From NIOZ-UU13 sp964653075 (GTDB lineage: Bacteria > Planctomycetota > Phycisphaerae > Sedimentisphaerales > Anaerobacaceae), in contig CAZZAX010000013.1 in NCBI GenBank assembly GCA_964653075.1, positions 1 to 60,493 of the forward strand: a stretch of DNA of 60,493 nucleotides, in the 5' to 3' direction. The notes below the pieces were generated by a model. It had not been told where the DNA came from. It saw only the letters and a list, made by a program, of their open reading frames with translations, and made no database searches. The position numbers and the translations under genes were made by a program. This document shows, piece by piece, positions 28,301-36,156 of this stretch. Each line of letters begins with the position of its first letter. Positions within the stretch are counted from its first letter, which is position 1.

Positions 28301-28814
28301 GCAAAAAGTTTCATTACCTTCCGAAGCTCAGTGGGAATGGGCTTGTCGGGCGGGCACAGACACGCCCCTGTACTACGGCGACCTGGACACTGACTTTTCA
28401 TCGTTCGGCAATATGGCTGATTTTACCATCCGGGAGCTTGTATATGATATAAGGGACCAGTACACCCCCGATATAGTACCCAGAGATGCCAGATTTAATG
28501 ATAAGAGACTCGTCACAGCAGAGGTGGGCAGCTACAAACCAAATGCCTGGGGTCTGTATGATATGCACGGTAACGTCTGGGAGTGGACGCGCTCCGAGTA
28601 CAAGTCGTATCCATATTCTGACTACGATGGGCGCTATGATATCAGTGACAATAGCCAAAAAGTGGCCCGTGGCGGCTCATGGTATGACAGGCCGAAACGC
28701 TGCCGTTCGGCTTCGAGACTTAGCTATCCGACATGGCAGAAAGTTTACAATGTAGGTTTCCGGATAGTGCTTGAAGCCGACAACCAGACTCAACAGTTCG
28801 TCAGTAATAAATGA
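25389..28814 (+). pseudogene. HzsA-like cytochrome fused to FGE-fold domain, interrupted by in-frame TGA
   Basis: One reading frame runs from ATG 25389 (RBS GGAGG upstream) to 28814, broken only by TGA at 25710-25712. The first part (107 codons) encodes a signal peptide and helical segment. After the stop the same frame continues 'QVDEIMALQRRALLSNPLLDF', which is the normal continuation of this family. The rest has the PD40 propeller ('LPDGKIAFISTAPFQ'), a first haem site reading CIGRH instead of CIGCH (CGT at 27216-27218), an intact second site CVSCH (27357-27371), and a C-terminal sulfatase-modifying-factor (FGE) fold from about 27980 ('VTNEQYARF', 'LPSEAQWEWACRAG', 'GNVWEWTRSEY'). The FGE domain lacks the first active-site Cys ('GGSWYDRPKRC'). 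Reinitiation at ATG 25728 would give a protein without signal peptide, so function is doubtful. Confidence 0.72.
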
Positions 28815-28857
28815 GCAAAGTCCGGGTTCCGAAACCAACAAAAGCTCACAAGAATCA

Positions 28858-29550
28858 CTAACCATCGAAGGTCATCTGGCAAAAGAGCATAAGTGCCCGA
28901 AGAACGCATTCTCGTTTCTCGCCCGTTTGAACGAAAGGCGCCCGGGAAAGCTCGACCTGGACCCAGGGCAGCTCGGACGAATGCGAACGGATAATATGAC
29001 CGCCTTTGAACGGATGATTTATTGAAATTTCACTGTCGAATGATGCTTCAAAGCAGTGCACTATTTTTTCAAACCAATCCTGTGGGCAGCTCCCATGTGC
29101 ATTACTCAGACAGATGTTTGGCCGCTCACAATCCGAATCTGTCGCAGAAGGCGGGCCGACGGCTGCCATAGTATGACAATCGACACCGAATTTGGCATCG
29201 GCCGCAGATTCTGAAAGCCGCTGATGATAAGGGCGGTAGTAGCGGTCCAGAAGAATCTCGATCACGTCCTCAGGGACGGGCTGACGATATACTCGTGCGT
29301 TGTAGCAGGTATGTGTTTTGACGATGCCGTCCAGGCCTCGGTCATGTTCGGCCCGATTCATATCGACTATCGCCCGCGCGATATCCGTTGTGATATAGGC
29401 TGCCACCTCGGATTTCAGGTCGTATATCTCTGCCGCTCCCTCATCGCTGTCGGCAAGTATCTGCTCCGGCGTCAGCGCACAATAATCCTGCACTTCTTTC
29501 GGAACGGCCAGACCTCCATGTGGGACAGAAATGATTAGTGGAAGTTTCAT
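28858..29550 (-). CDS. N-formylglutamate amidohydrolase family protein
   Basis: A 230-residue protein of the N-formylglutamate amidohydrolase fold. The marks are 'PLIISVPHGGLAVPKEV' near the N-terminus, 'DMNRAEHDRGLDGIVKT' with the conserved Arg, and 'GVDCHTMAAVG', whose Asp and His bind zinc, then 'ELSRAPFV' at the end. Characterised members release glutamate from N-formylglutamate, but many relatives act on other acylated amino acids or peptides. It is the last gene of a three-gene operon, its ATG overlapping the gamma-glutamyltransferase stop by four bases. Because no histidine-degradation gene is nearby, a role in peptide or amide metabolism with its two neighbours is more likely than histidine breakdown. 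Confidence 0.83.
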   Translation of the reverse strand: MKLPLIISVPHGGLAVPKEVQDYCALTPEQILADSDEGAAEIYDLKSEVAAYITTDIARAIVDMNRAEHDRGLDGIVKTHTCYNARVYRQPVPEDVIEILLDRYYRPYHQRLSESAADAKFGVDCHTMAAVGPPSATDSDCERPNICLSNAHGSCPQDWFEKIVHCFEASFDSEISINHPFKGGHIIRSHSSELPWVQVELSRAPFVQTGEKRECVLRALMLFCQMTFDG

Positions 29551-31160
29551 TTCGTCGGACCTTTGGCCTCTCCGTCACGCCGGGGGTCCGCAACGCCAAC
29601 AAACTTATTGCCCTCGTGCATCACTAACTGGACGCAGCCCAGATAAAACGAATATGGCTCCCTGACGTCGATACTGAATCCCTGCCTTTCCAGTGCGGCT
29701 GGAATATCACTACGCATCCGGGATGCTTCCAGTGATACCGTGCCTTCAGGAGAACAATGCAGGCGCGGCGCATCCACGGATTCGAACGGCAACTGCCTGG
29801 CAAGCCGAATGAAGACCTGTGCAATAGATGAAACGATACGCTGACTGCCCGGAGAACCAATCGCCATCCAGGGTCTTCGGCCTTTGAAGATGATTGTGGG
29901 AGCGACACTCGCCCAGGGCACGGCATTTGGGCGCAGATAATAGGGATGTTTCATGTCCTGGTCTTCGAACGCCGTCATATAGTTATTGTATAGAAAGCCG
30001 AGTTCGGGAGTAGCCACACACGAGCCGTACACGCGCTCAATAGACTGCGTCAAAGCTACCACGTTTCCAAAACTGTCCATAACGGATAAATGTGTAGTAT
30101 CCCCGCTTGTCTTTATTTTTCTCATCGACCAACGGGCGATATCCCTGGCATAATCCGTGCTCAGCATTCGTTTCTGGGGGACCTGGGCGTAGAAGTTTGG
30201 CTCGAAAGGCCTGTCTTTGCGGTCGCGATTGGCCTGTCGTATGGCCTGGGTAAGCGTTAATGCTCCTTCGGGTGTGTCCACATTTCGATACTTCTTTGGA
30301 ATATGACTTATAATATTTAGCAGCTCTATCAACGTTCTGCCTGCACCCGGGGGGGGAAATGTCACAATCCTGAAATCTCCGAACTGACTGGAAACGGGTT
30401 TTCTTTCGATAGGCCACGGAATTTGCGCCAGGTCCTCTTTTGTAATAAGCCCTTTGTTCCGGGCCATATCTTCATAAATCGCCCGTCCGATTTGCCCATG
30501 ATAGAAATCAGTAACTCTCCTGCGTCCGAGTCTTTTCAGTGTAGCGGCCAGCGCAGGCTGAGAGAATTTTTCTCCGACCTTAAAGCTTTTTTTGCCGTCC
30601 TTCAAAAATAACTGTGCTGCCGGCCCTTGCTGCAAATGCTTTCTTACTCTTCGAGTCAGTTTACGTTGAAGCTCGCTGATACGATACCCATTCTCAGCAA
30701 GTTGAATGGCAGGTTGCAGGATTTCACCAAGTGGGATGGTTCCGAAGCGTTCCGACGCATAGGCCAGAACCGCCGGAGTACTGGGAACTGTTGCGGCTTT
30801 GAATCCTCGAAGACGCTGCTCCATGCTCATGTCCTGCAACGAAGTTCGGTTCGGGGCCCGGGAAGAGCCGTCCAACGCAAATGTCCGGTGTGAACGGGCC
30901 AGATGGATTAACATCATTGTTTGACCGCCCAGTCCGGAGGCCGCAGGTTCACACACACCCAAAGCGAAAGCAGCGGCAACGGCCGCATCGATGGCATTAC
31001 CTCCCGACTCGAGGATTTGAACAGCCGCTCCCGTGGCCAGATAATGCTGTGTGCTTGCCATGCCGTATTCCGAGACGGCTACACGCTGGGGCTGGTAAAC
31101 TTTGACAGGGCTAAAGTCCCGTACATCTGTGTCATCCTGCTGCTTCGGCGCAGAAACCAT
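29547..31160 (-). CDS. Gamma-glutamyltransferase family Ntn-hydrolase
   Basis: A 537-residue GGT-family proenzyme. The self-cleavage nucleophile is the Thr in 'GDTTHLSVMDSFGNVVALTQS', which would begin the small subunit. 'MASTQHYLATGAAVQILESGGNAIDAAVA' style N-terminal features and 'ALDGSSRAPN' with the substrate Arg are present, as is 'YGSCVATPELGFLYNN'. No signal peptide is seen, unlike most bacterial GGTs, so it probably works in the cytoplasm on an internal gamma-glutamyl or other amide compound. It lies 6 bases after the ATP-grasp/M20 gene and overlaps the amidohydrolase gene, so the three products are likely used together. Confidence 0.88.
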   Translation of the reverse strand: MVSAPKQQDDTDVRDFSPVKVYQPQRVAVSEYGMASTQHYLATGAAVQILESGGNAIDAAVAAAFALGVCEPAASGLGGQTMMLIHLARSHRTFALDGSSRAPNRTSLQDMSMEQRLRGFKAATVPSTPAVLAYASERFGTIPLGEILQPAIQLAENGYRISELQRKLTRRVRKHLQQGPAAQLFLKDGKKSFKVGEKFSQPALAATLKRLGRRRVTDFYHGQIGRAIYEDMARNKGLITKEDLAQIPWPIERKPVSSQFGDFRIVTFPPPGAGRTLIELLNIISHIPKKYRNVDTPEGALTLTQAIRQANRDRKDRPFEPNFYAQVPQKRMLSTDYARDIARWSMRKIKTSGDTTHLSVMDSFGNVVALTQSIERVYGSCVATPELGFLYNNYMTAFEDQDMKHPYYLRPNAVPWASVAPTIIFKGRRPWMAIGSPGSQRIVSSIAQVFIRLARQLPFESVDAPRLHCSPEGTVSLEASRMRSDIPAALERQGFSIDVREPYSFYLGCVQLVMHEGNKFVGVADPRRDGEAKGPTK

Positions 31161-31166
31161 GATATA

Positions 31167-33320
31167 TCATCCCTCTGCTTGTTTGGCTAAAAATTCGGCA
31201 ACCAACAACGTTCTTTGTAGAAGGCTGATCCTCTCCACTGCCTCATGTGGCGTGTAAGCGTCCCTTGTAACGGGTCCAAGACCGCAAACAACAGGTGTCG
31301 ATGATGGCACAAGTCCTGCAACCGAAGGCCACAGGGAAGACTCTTGTCCGAACGGTATCTCCCAGTTTGTTGCGACTTCTGCCAGATCGGCGACAAGCCG
31401 CTTGTTTGCTGCACGGTTTTTCATCACCGGCCGGTCTGAGACGATCTCAAGTTGGCAGCGAAAACCATTTTCAGAGAGCATTTCTCTTATTGAAGTCTCT
31501 GTATCATCTGCCTTCTCTTTATCACCGTAGCTCATCAGGATAGTGACATCTACCTTGTGCGGAAGCAGCATGGGAAAGGTAGTCGGGTGGATATCTGAGA
31601 CAGCGATGGAAATGCGGTTCTTCCGGGAAGAGAGTTTCGAGATGTCCTCCAGTTTGTTAAATACCCAGCGCAGGATTTCCCTTTTTTTTCTGGCTTTGCC
31701 GAGTCGAGCGGGTACGTCCTCTGCAATAAGCTGATATTTCCGCCAGCCCCGCCGCTCTATTACAAACTTGTTCTGAGGATTACCCGGTCTGAGAACCAGA
31801 ACACGCCCGGCTCTTTCCACAGCGGCTCTGATGATTTCACTGCTTTCTATGTTATCTCTGCCTTCATCGGCATAGTAAAGAACACCGACAGGCAGCGAAT
31901 TCAACTGTTTCAGACTTTTTAGCGCCTTTAGAACGAATTCCAACATCACCAGTGGAGCACGCGAAAGACCTATACCTTCTCCATAGAGCCACTCCGGAGT
32001 TCGGCGGAACACCTGTATGGGTATCTCATTTGTGAGTGGTACGTCCAAATGCCCGACAAAGAGAGTCCCGTCTGTTAGGCCGGACTGCGTCTGCCATGTC
32101 CAGGCGGTTTTGTTTTTTGTTAATTCCTCGACCGCTTCAAGGCCTATTTCCTCAAGTGTTTGGCTGAGCTTCGTCGTCGCCTGTTGAATGCCGAACGGAT
32201 CCGAGGTCCGGCTGTGCACGTTTGTCCAGTTCCGCAGACGCCTCTCGATTTGATCCCGCCGCTGAGTTAAGAATGACATCACTAACTCACCAGCATCAGA
32301 GGACTTTTTTGCTATCCTGACCGGCTTCGGAGTGCCGAAATAACGGGCACTTGCCGCCTCAACAAGACGGTTGACCAGCGCCGGAAAATCAAGACCTACA
32401 TGTTGAGCACCAATCGTATATGAACCATGTTCACCCATACTCGGCAGGCTGTTCACTTCGAGCAGTTGGAGATTATCTTCGGCATCTAAACGCATGTCCA
32501 CACGGGCGCAGTCATAGCAGCCGAGCACTTCGAAGGCCCTGCGGGCAAGCGTCTGGGCTTTTTCTGCAGTCTCCTCGCTCACATTGGCGGGGCACTCGAA
32601 TCCGATTTGGCGTCCGGACTGTCGAACCTTGTCTTGATAAGTGTAAATCGGAGGCCCATTACCCGGGAACAACAATTCCACCGGTGGAAAAGCCTCTGGC
32701 GGATTGTTTCCTATTAAACCGACATTTATCTCCCGGCCTTCGATATATCGCTCCGCAATTACCGGCTGTTGGAAAGCCTCGAAAATCGTCCTTGCAGCAT
32801 CTCTCAATTCACTTTCATTATGGACTATTGTCACACCAAAGGACACGGATTCGTTTTTTGGTTTTACTACCATGGGAAACAATAAATCCGGCGCCAGCTC
32901 ATCTTCCCATGAGTTTAGTACAACGAAGGCCGGCGTCGGCAGCTCATGCTGACGAAAGATTATTTTTGCAACGACTTTATCGAGGGCAAGACTATGAGCA
33001 AGGGGTCCCGAGCCTACATAAGGAATCCCGACCATCTCGAGGATGCTCGGTACGTGGGCATATCTCGCCTGGCCCTGGATCCCGTAAGAGACATTGAAAA
33101 CCAGACCGGGCAGCTCTCCTTTCAGGACCTTCGGCATAAACTCCTCCAGCCGCTTGATAAGGTCCTTGTCCCCCTCGAATTCTTTTACCTGGTGCTTTCC
33201 CGCCTTGAGTGCTTCGGAAATCCGCTTTATTGTATTGTGGCCGATTCGTTCCCTGTTTGGGATTCCGAAAAGGTTTATGACGTTTTGAGAATCTCGGTTG
33301 TAAACGACTGCTATTTTCAT
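31167..33320 (-). CDS. ATP-grasp ligase (D-Ala-D-Ala ligase-like) fused to M20-like peptidase
   Basis: A 717-residue two-domain protein. Residues 1 to about 330 form an ATP-grasp ligase: 'VSYGIQGQARYAHVPSILE', 'PYVGSGPLAHSLALDK', 'PMVVKPKNESVSFGV', 'ERYIEGREINVGLIG' and the metal-binding 'LLEVNSLPSMGEHGSYT'. Residues from about 345 to the end resemble an M20/CPG2-type metallopeptidase: 'LFVGHLDVPL' (HxD), 'VLYYADEGRDNIES' (catalytic Glu region) and 'CGLGPVTRDAYTPHEAVER' (metal-binding end). The first domain would join two amino acids or acids with ATP; the second would cut such a bond. No signal peptide is seen. It is the first gene of the operon with GGT and the amidohydrolase. The product is unknown. 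Confidence 0.82.
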   Translation of the reverse strand: MKIAVVYNRDSQNVINLFGIPNRERIGHNTIKRISEALKAGKHQVKEFEGDKDLIKRLEEFMPKVLKGELPGLVFNVSYGIQGQARYAHVPSILEMVGIPYVGSGPLAHSLALDKVVAKIIFRQHELPTPAFVVLNSWEDELAPDLLFPMVVKPKNESVSFGVTIVHNESELRDAARTIFEAFQQPVIAERYIEGREINVGLIGNNPPEAFPPVELLFPGNGPPIYTYQDKVRQSGRQIGFECPANVSEETAEKAQTLARRAFEVLGCYDCARVDMRLDAEDNLQLLEVNSLPSMGEHGSYTIGAQHVGLDFPALVNRLVEAASARYFGTPKPVRIAKKSSDAGELVMSFLTQRRDQIERRLRNWTNVHSRTSDPFGIQQATTKLSQTLEEIGLEAVEELTKNKTAWTWQTQSGLTDGTLFVGHLDVPLTNEIPIQVFRRTPEWLYGEGIGLSRAPLVMLEFVLKALKSLKQLNSLPVGVLYYADEGRDNIESSEIIRAAVERAGRVLVLRPGNPQNKFVIERRGWRKYQLIAEDVPARLGKARKKREILRWVFNKLEDISKLSSRKNRISIAVSDIHPTTFPMLLPHKVDVTILMSYGDKEKADDTETSIREMLSENGFRCQLEIVSDRPVMKNRAANKRLVADLAEVATNWEIPFGQESSLWPSVAGLVPSSTPVVCGLGPVTRDAYTPHEAVERISLLQRTLLVAEFLAKQAEG

Positions 33321-33532
33321 AGAACTGCTACATTGTTTGATGCCATACGGAACATATAGGCTTTAGATTTAATGCCGACTACAATAGACTCTTCCTCGGC
33401 AAAACCAGGGGGTAGATTTCAATAATTCCCTAAAAAAAGTTACTTCAAGGCGGATATTAGCAATTCCTGTTCGCTGATTCAAACAAATTTCTGCTAATAT
33501 CATAAACAAAGGTCATATATGGATTTTTTCAT
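33321..33532. other. Intergenic region between divergent units
   Basis: Nothing coding was recognised. It should contain the minus-strand promoter of the ATP-grasp operon and lies upstream of the plus-strand promoter at 33533. Confidence 0.3.
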
Positions 33533-33562
33533 TGACAGCGAAGCAGTTAATTTGGTATAGAT
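33533..33562 (+). promoter_or_regulatory. Promoter of modular protein gene 3 (shared promoter family)
   Basis: TTGACA (33533-33538), an 18-base spacer ending TTTGG, and TATAGA (33557-33562), preceded by a T-run. The start is expected near 33569. Same architecture as at 6307 and 12665. Confidence 0.78.
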
Positions 33563-33568
33563 ATTAAT

Positions 33569-33819
33569 GGTGAAGTTTGTATCAGCAGACCCGGGTATCT
33601 GTGGTTTACGTCTTCAAATAGGAGTGATTTATACGATTTTCCGAATAGAGGAGGATGTTGTTATGCCGGGGGTAAAGTGTGTTGTGACAATGACTTTGTG
33701 TCCCGGAATTGAGCTTTCACATTTCAGTTAAAAAATTCATGTTATCAATACAACGAGCACTTTGGTGTGTGGCCAAAGCATGATTCATAATTATTGTAAC
33801 TTATTTAAGGAGGACTATT
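33569..33819 (+). promoter_or_regulatory. Long 5' leader of modular protein gene 3
   Basis: A leader of about 250 nt, longer than the other two because of an insertion near the 3' end. It shares 'GTGAAGTTTGT', 'CCCGGGTATCTGTGG', 'GAATAGAGGAGGA' (33643-33655) and the final 'AAGGAGGACTATT'. After the internal GGAGG a 22-codon ORF starts at ATG 33662, but the paralogous leaders have no equivalent, so a leader peptide is not conserved. Confidence 0.5.
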
Positions 33820-35997
33820 ATGTGTAAAAAATTGATTTTATCGGTTTCGTTTGTTTTAGTGCTGGGCCTGGTCCTAACGAGCGTAGCGTCGGCTGCCGAT
33901 GCAGATCTTATTGGCTGGTGGCCGTTGAATGAAGGCTCAGGGGATACTGCTATTGATTTGTCCGGCTCAGGAAATGATGGTACCATCAACAACGCCGACA
34001 GCGGCGGTCTGGGCGCAGGCGGTTCGGCCTGGTTCAACGACCCGGAGCGTGGCATGGTCCTGAGCTTCAACGGAAACGACAGTACCGGCGCAGTTGTAAG
34101 CACCGACCTGATTATTCCGGCTATGACCATGGACAACGATTTTACATGGGCATTCTGGGGCTTTCAACACGCCGATCAAGCCACGGATAATGATACGATA
34201 TTGGGTAATCGCTACGGTGGCACACCGACGCCGGGATCCGGGCAGTTCATTAAGTTCACGCCGACGAGGTTCGAGTTCTACAATGACGATGGTAGTTACA
34301 CAGAGGGCATCAATTACGATGCCGTCCCGGGTGGCGTGTGGGTGCATCACGTTATCGTCAAGGATGGAACCAGCTTGACCTATTATCGCAACGGTGAAGA
34401 AGCTGGAACCAACACCTTCACGAAAACCATCGATGAAAATCCCTTTGGATTTGGTGGCGACTCCACAAATAATTCGGAGAAGTGGCAAGGCTATCTAAGC
34501 GACGTGCGACTCTACACAAAGGCGCTATCGGCGGCTGAGGTACTGGGTGTCATGCAGGGATCAGGTGAGGTATGGCCATACGCATCCGCGCCTTCACCGG
34601 CGGATGGTGCCATGCATCCCGATACATGGGTAAACGTTTCATGGAGGGCGGGAGGCCGTGCTGTCTCGCACGACGTGTATTTCAGCGACAATTATGACGA
34701 TGTGAATAACGGTGCCGAGGGCACGTTCCTGGGCAACAAGACCGACACGTTTTTTGTTGCCGGTTTTCCCGGGTTTCCCTTCCCGGACGGTCTTGTCCCC
34801 GGTACGACATATTACTGGAGGATTGACGAGGTAAATGATACCGAGCCGAACAGTCCCTGGATAGGTGATGTCTGGAGCTTTGCGATTCCACCGAAGACAG
34901 CCTATGCACCCGACCCGCCTGATGGCGCCGAAGCTGTAGATGTCGATGTGCGACTAAGCTGGACGGGCGGTTTCGGCTCAAAACTGCATTACGTTTACTT
35001 CGGTGAAAGTTATGATGAAGTGGAAAGTGCAACCGCCGGTCTTGCTCAGGGAACTGCGACCTATACTCCAGGCGCACTTAAAATGGCCAGGACTTACTAC
35101 TGGCGCGTCGATGAGTTTGATATTGTCGAAACGCATAAAGGCGATGTCTGGAGCTTTACAACCGAAGGCGCAGTCAGCAGCCCGAACCCGGCTAATGGTG
35201 CCGTGGATATAACGCAGACCCCGATTCTAACCTGGTTACCGGGCTTTGGTGCTTCACATGAAGTTTACTTCGGCGCCGATGCAGGTTCACTTGAGCAAAA
35301 AGGCACCGGAAACCTTGGCTCAGAGAGCTTTGACCCCGGACAGCTTGAATGGGATACCACTTACTACTGGCGTGTCAATGAAGCCAACAGCGCCAATCCC
35401 GACGGCCCGTGGACAGGCCCTCTCTGGAGCTTTACCACGGCCAACTTCCTTATCATTGACGATTTCGAGGCATACAATGACCTTAACGAAGATGAACCAG
35501 GAAGCAACAGGATATATCTTGCCTGGGAAGACGGCTTTAATAATCCTGCAACAAACGGTTCTGTAGTTGGTTACGCCAATCCTCCTTTTGCCGAGCAGAC
35601 TATTGTTCACAGCGGTTTGCAGTCGATGCCGATGGCCTATGATAATGCCGTCGGAAAATCCGAGGCGACTTTAACATTAACTGCTAATCGTGACTGGACA
35701 GTGAACGGCGTCAACAAACTTACGATTTGGTTCAGAGGTGAATCATCCAACGCCGCTGAGACTTTGTATGTTGCCCTCAATGGCAATGCCGTAGTCAATC
35801 ATGATAATCCAGATGCTGCAATGATCAATAACTGGATCCCATGGAATATCGACTTGCAGGCCTTTGTCGACCAGGGCGTGAACCTTGCCAATGTCAATTC
35901 GATTACTCTTGGTCTTGGCAACAGGGCCAATCCGGTTGCCGGAGGTTCGGGTATGATGTACTTTGACGATATTCGCCTGTATCCGCCTGCACCATAA
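33820..35997 (+). CDS. Secreted modular protein 3: LamG module, fibronectin-like repeats, C-terminal domain
   Basis: A 725-residue exported protein. The signal peptide ('MCKKLILSVSFVLVLGLVL') ends near 'ASA'. Residues about 26-245 form a LamG/concanavalin-like domain: 'LIGWWPLNEGSGDTAIDLSG', 'NDGTINNADSG', 'FTWAFWGFQHAD', 'GVWVHHVIVKDGTSLTYYRNG' and 'GYLSDVRLYTKALSAAEV'. It is followed by the three-repeat scaffold (about 257-540) and the conserved C-terminal domain (about 541-722, 'NFLIIDDFEAYNDLNEDEPG' to 'MMYFDDIRLYPP') shared with the genes at 6541 and 12891. LamG domains usually bind sugars or proteins at the cell surface. No catalytic motif is visible. Repeats 1-3 are most like those of protein 1, suggesting a recent duplication. 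Confidence 0.88.
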   Translation: MCKKLILSVSFVLVLGLVLTSVASAADADLIGWWPLNEGSGDTAIDLSGSGNDGTINNADSGGLGAGGSAWFNDPERGMVLSFNGNDSTGAVVSTDLIIPAMTMDNDFTWAFWGFQHADQATDNDTILGNRYGGTPTPGSGQFIKFTPTRFEFYNDDGSYTEGINYDAVPGGVWVHHVIVKDGTSLTYYRNGEEAGTNTFTKTIDENPFGFGGDSTNNSEKWQGYLSDVRLYTKALSAAEVLGVMQGSGEVWPYASAPSPADGAMHPDTWVNVSWRAGGRAVSHDVYFSDNYDDVNNGAEGTFLGNKTDTFFVAGFPGFPFPDGLVPGTTYYWRIDEVNDTEPNSPWIGDVWSFAIPPKTAYAPDPPDGAEAVDVDVRLSWTGGFGSKLHYVYFGESYDEVESATAGLAQGTATYTPGALKMARTYYWRVDEFDIVETHKGDVWSFTTEGAVSSPNPANGAVDITQTPILTWLPGFGASHEVYFGADAGSLEQKGTGNLGSESFDPGQLEWDTTYYWRVNEANSANPDGPWTGPLWSFTTANFLIIDDFEAYNDLNEDEPGSNRIYLAWEDGFNNPATNGSVVGYANPPFAEQTIVHSGLQSMPMAYDNAVGKSEATLTLTANRDWTVNGVNKLTIWFRGESSNAAETLYVALNGNAVVNHDNPDAAMINNWIPWNIDLQAFVDQGVNLANVNSITLGLGNRANPVAGGSGMMYFDDIRLYPPAP

Positions 35998-36044
35998 ATA
36001 AAGGTTCAGGTTGCATAGTTGACGTAGCAGAATTACGTAAATTC

Positions 36045-36078
36045 GGGGGCCTATACCGATTCGGTATAGGCCCCTTTT
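36045..36078 (+). terminator. Rho-independent terminator of modular protein gene 3
   Basis: GGGGCCTATACCGA pairs with TCGGTATAGGCCCC almost perfectly, then TTTT. Homologous to the hairpins at 8633 and 14951. Confidence 0.88.
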
Positions 36079-36156
36079 AATTCGAATGTTTGTGAGACTT
36101 CAATATAGAGTATATCAGACTGCAATAAAGAGTTTTGGTTTTAACTCTGTTCTCGA

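Noticed and set aside
32420..33097. A 225-codon plus-strand frame opposite the ATP-grasp domain
   Set aside because: The minus strand holds unmistakable ATP-grasp motifs; the plus frame is proline/arginine-rich noise.
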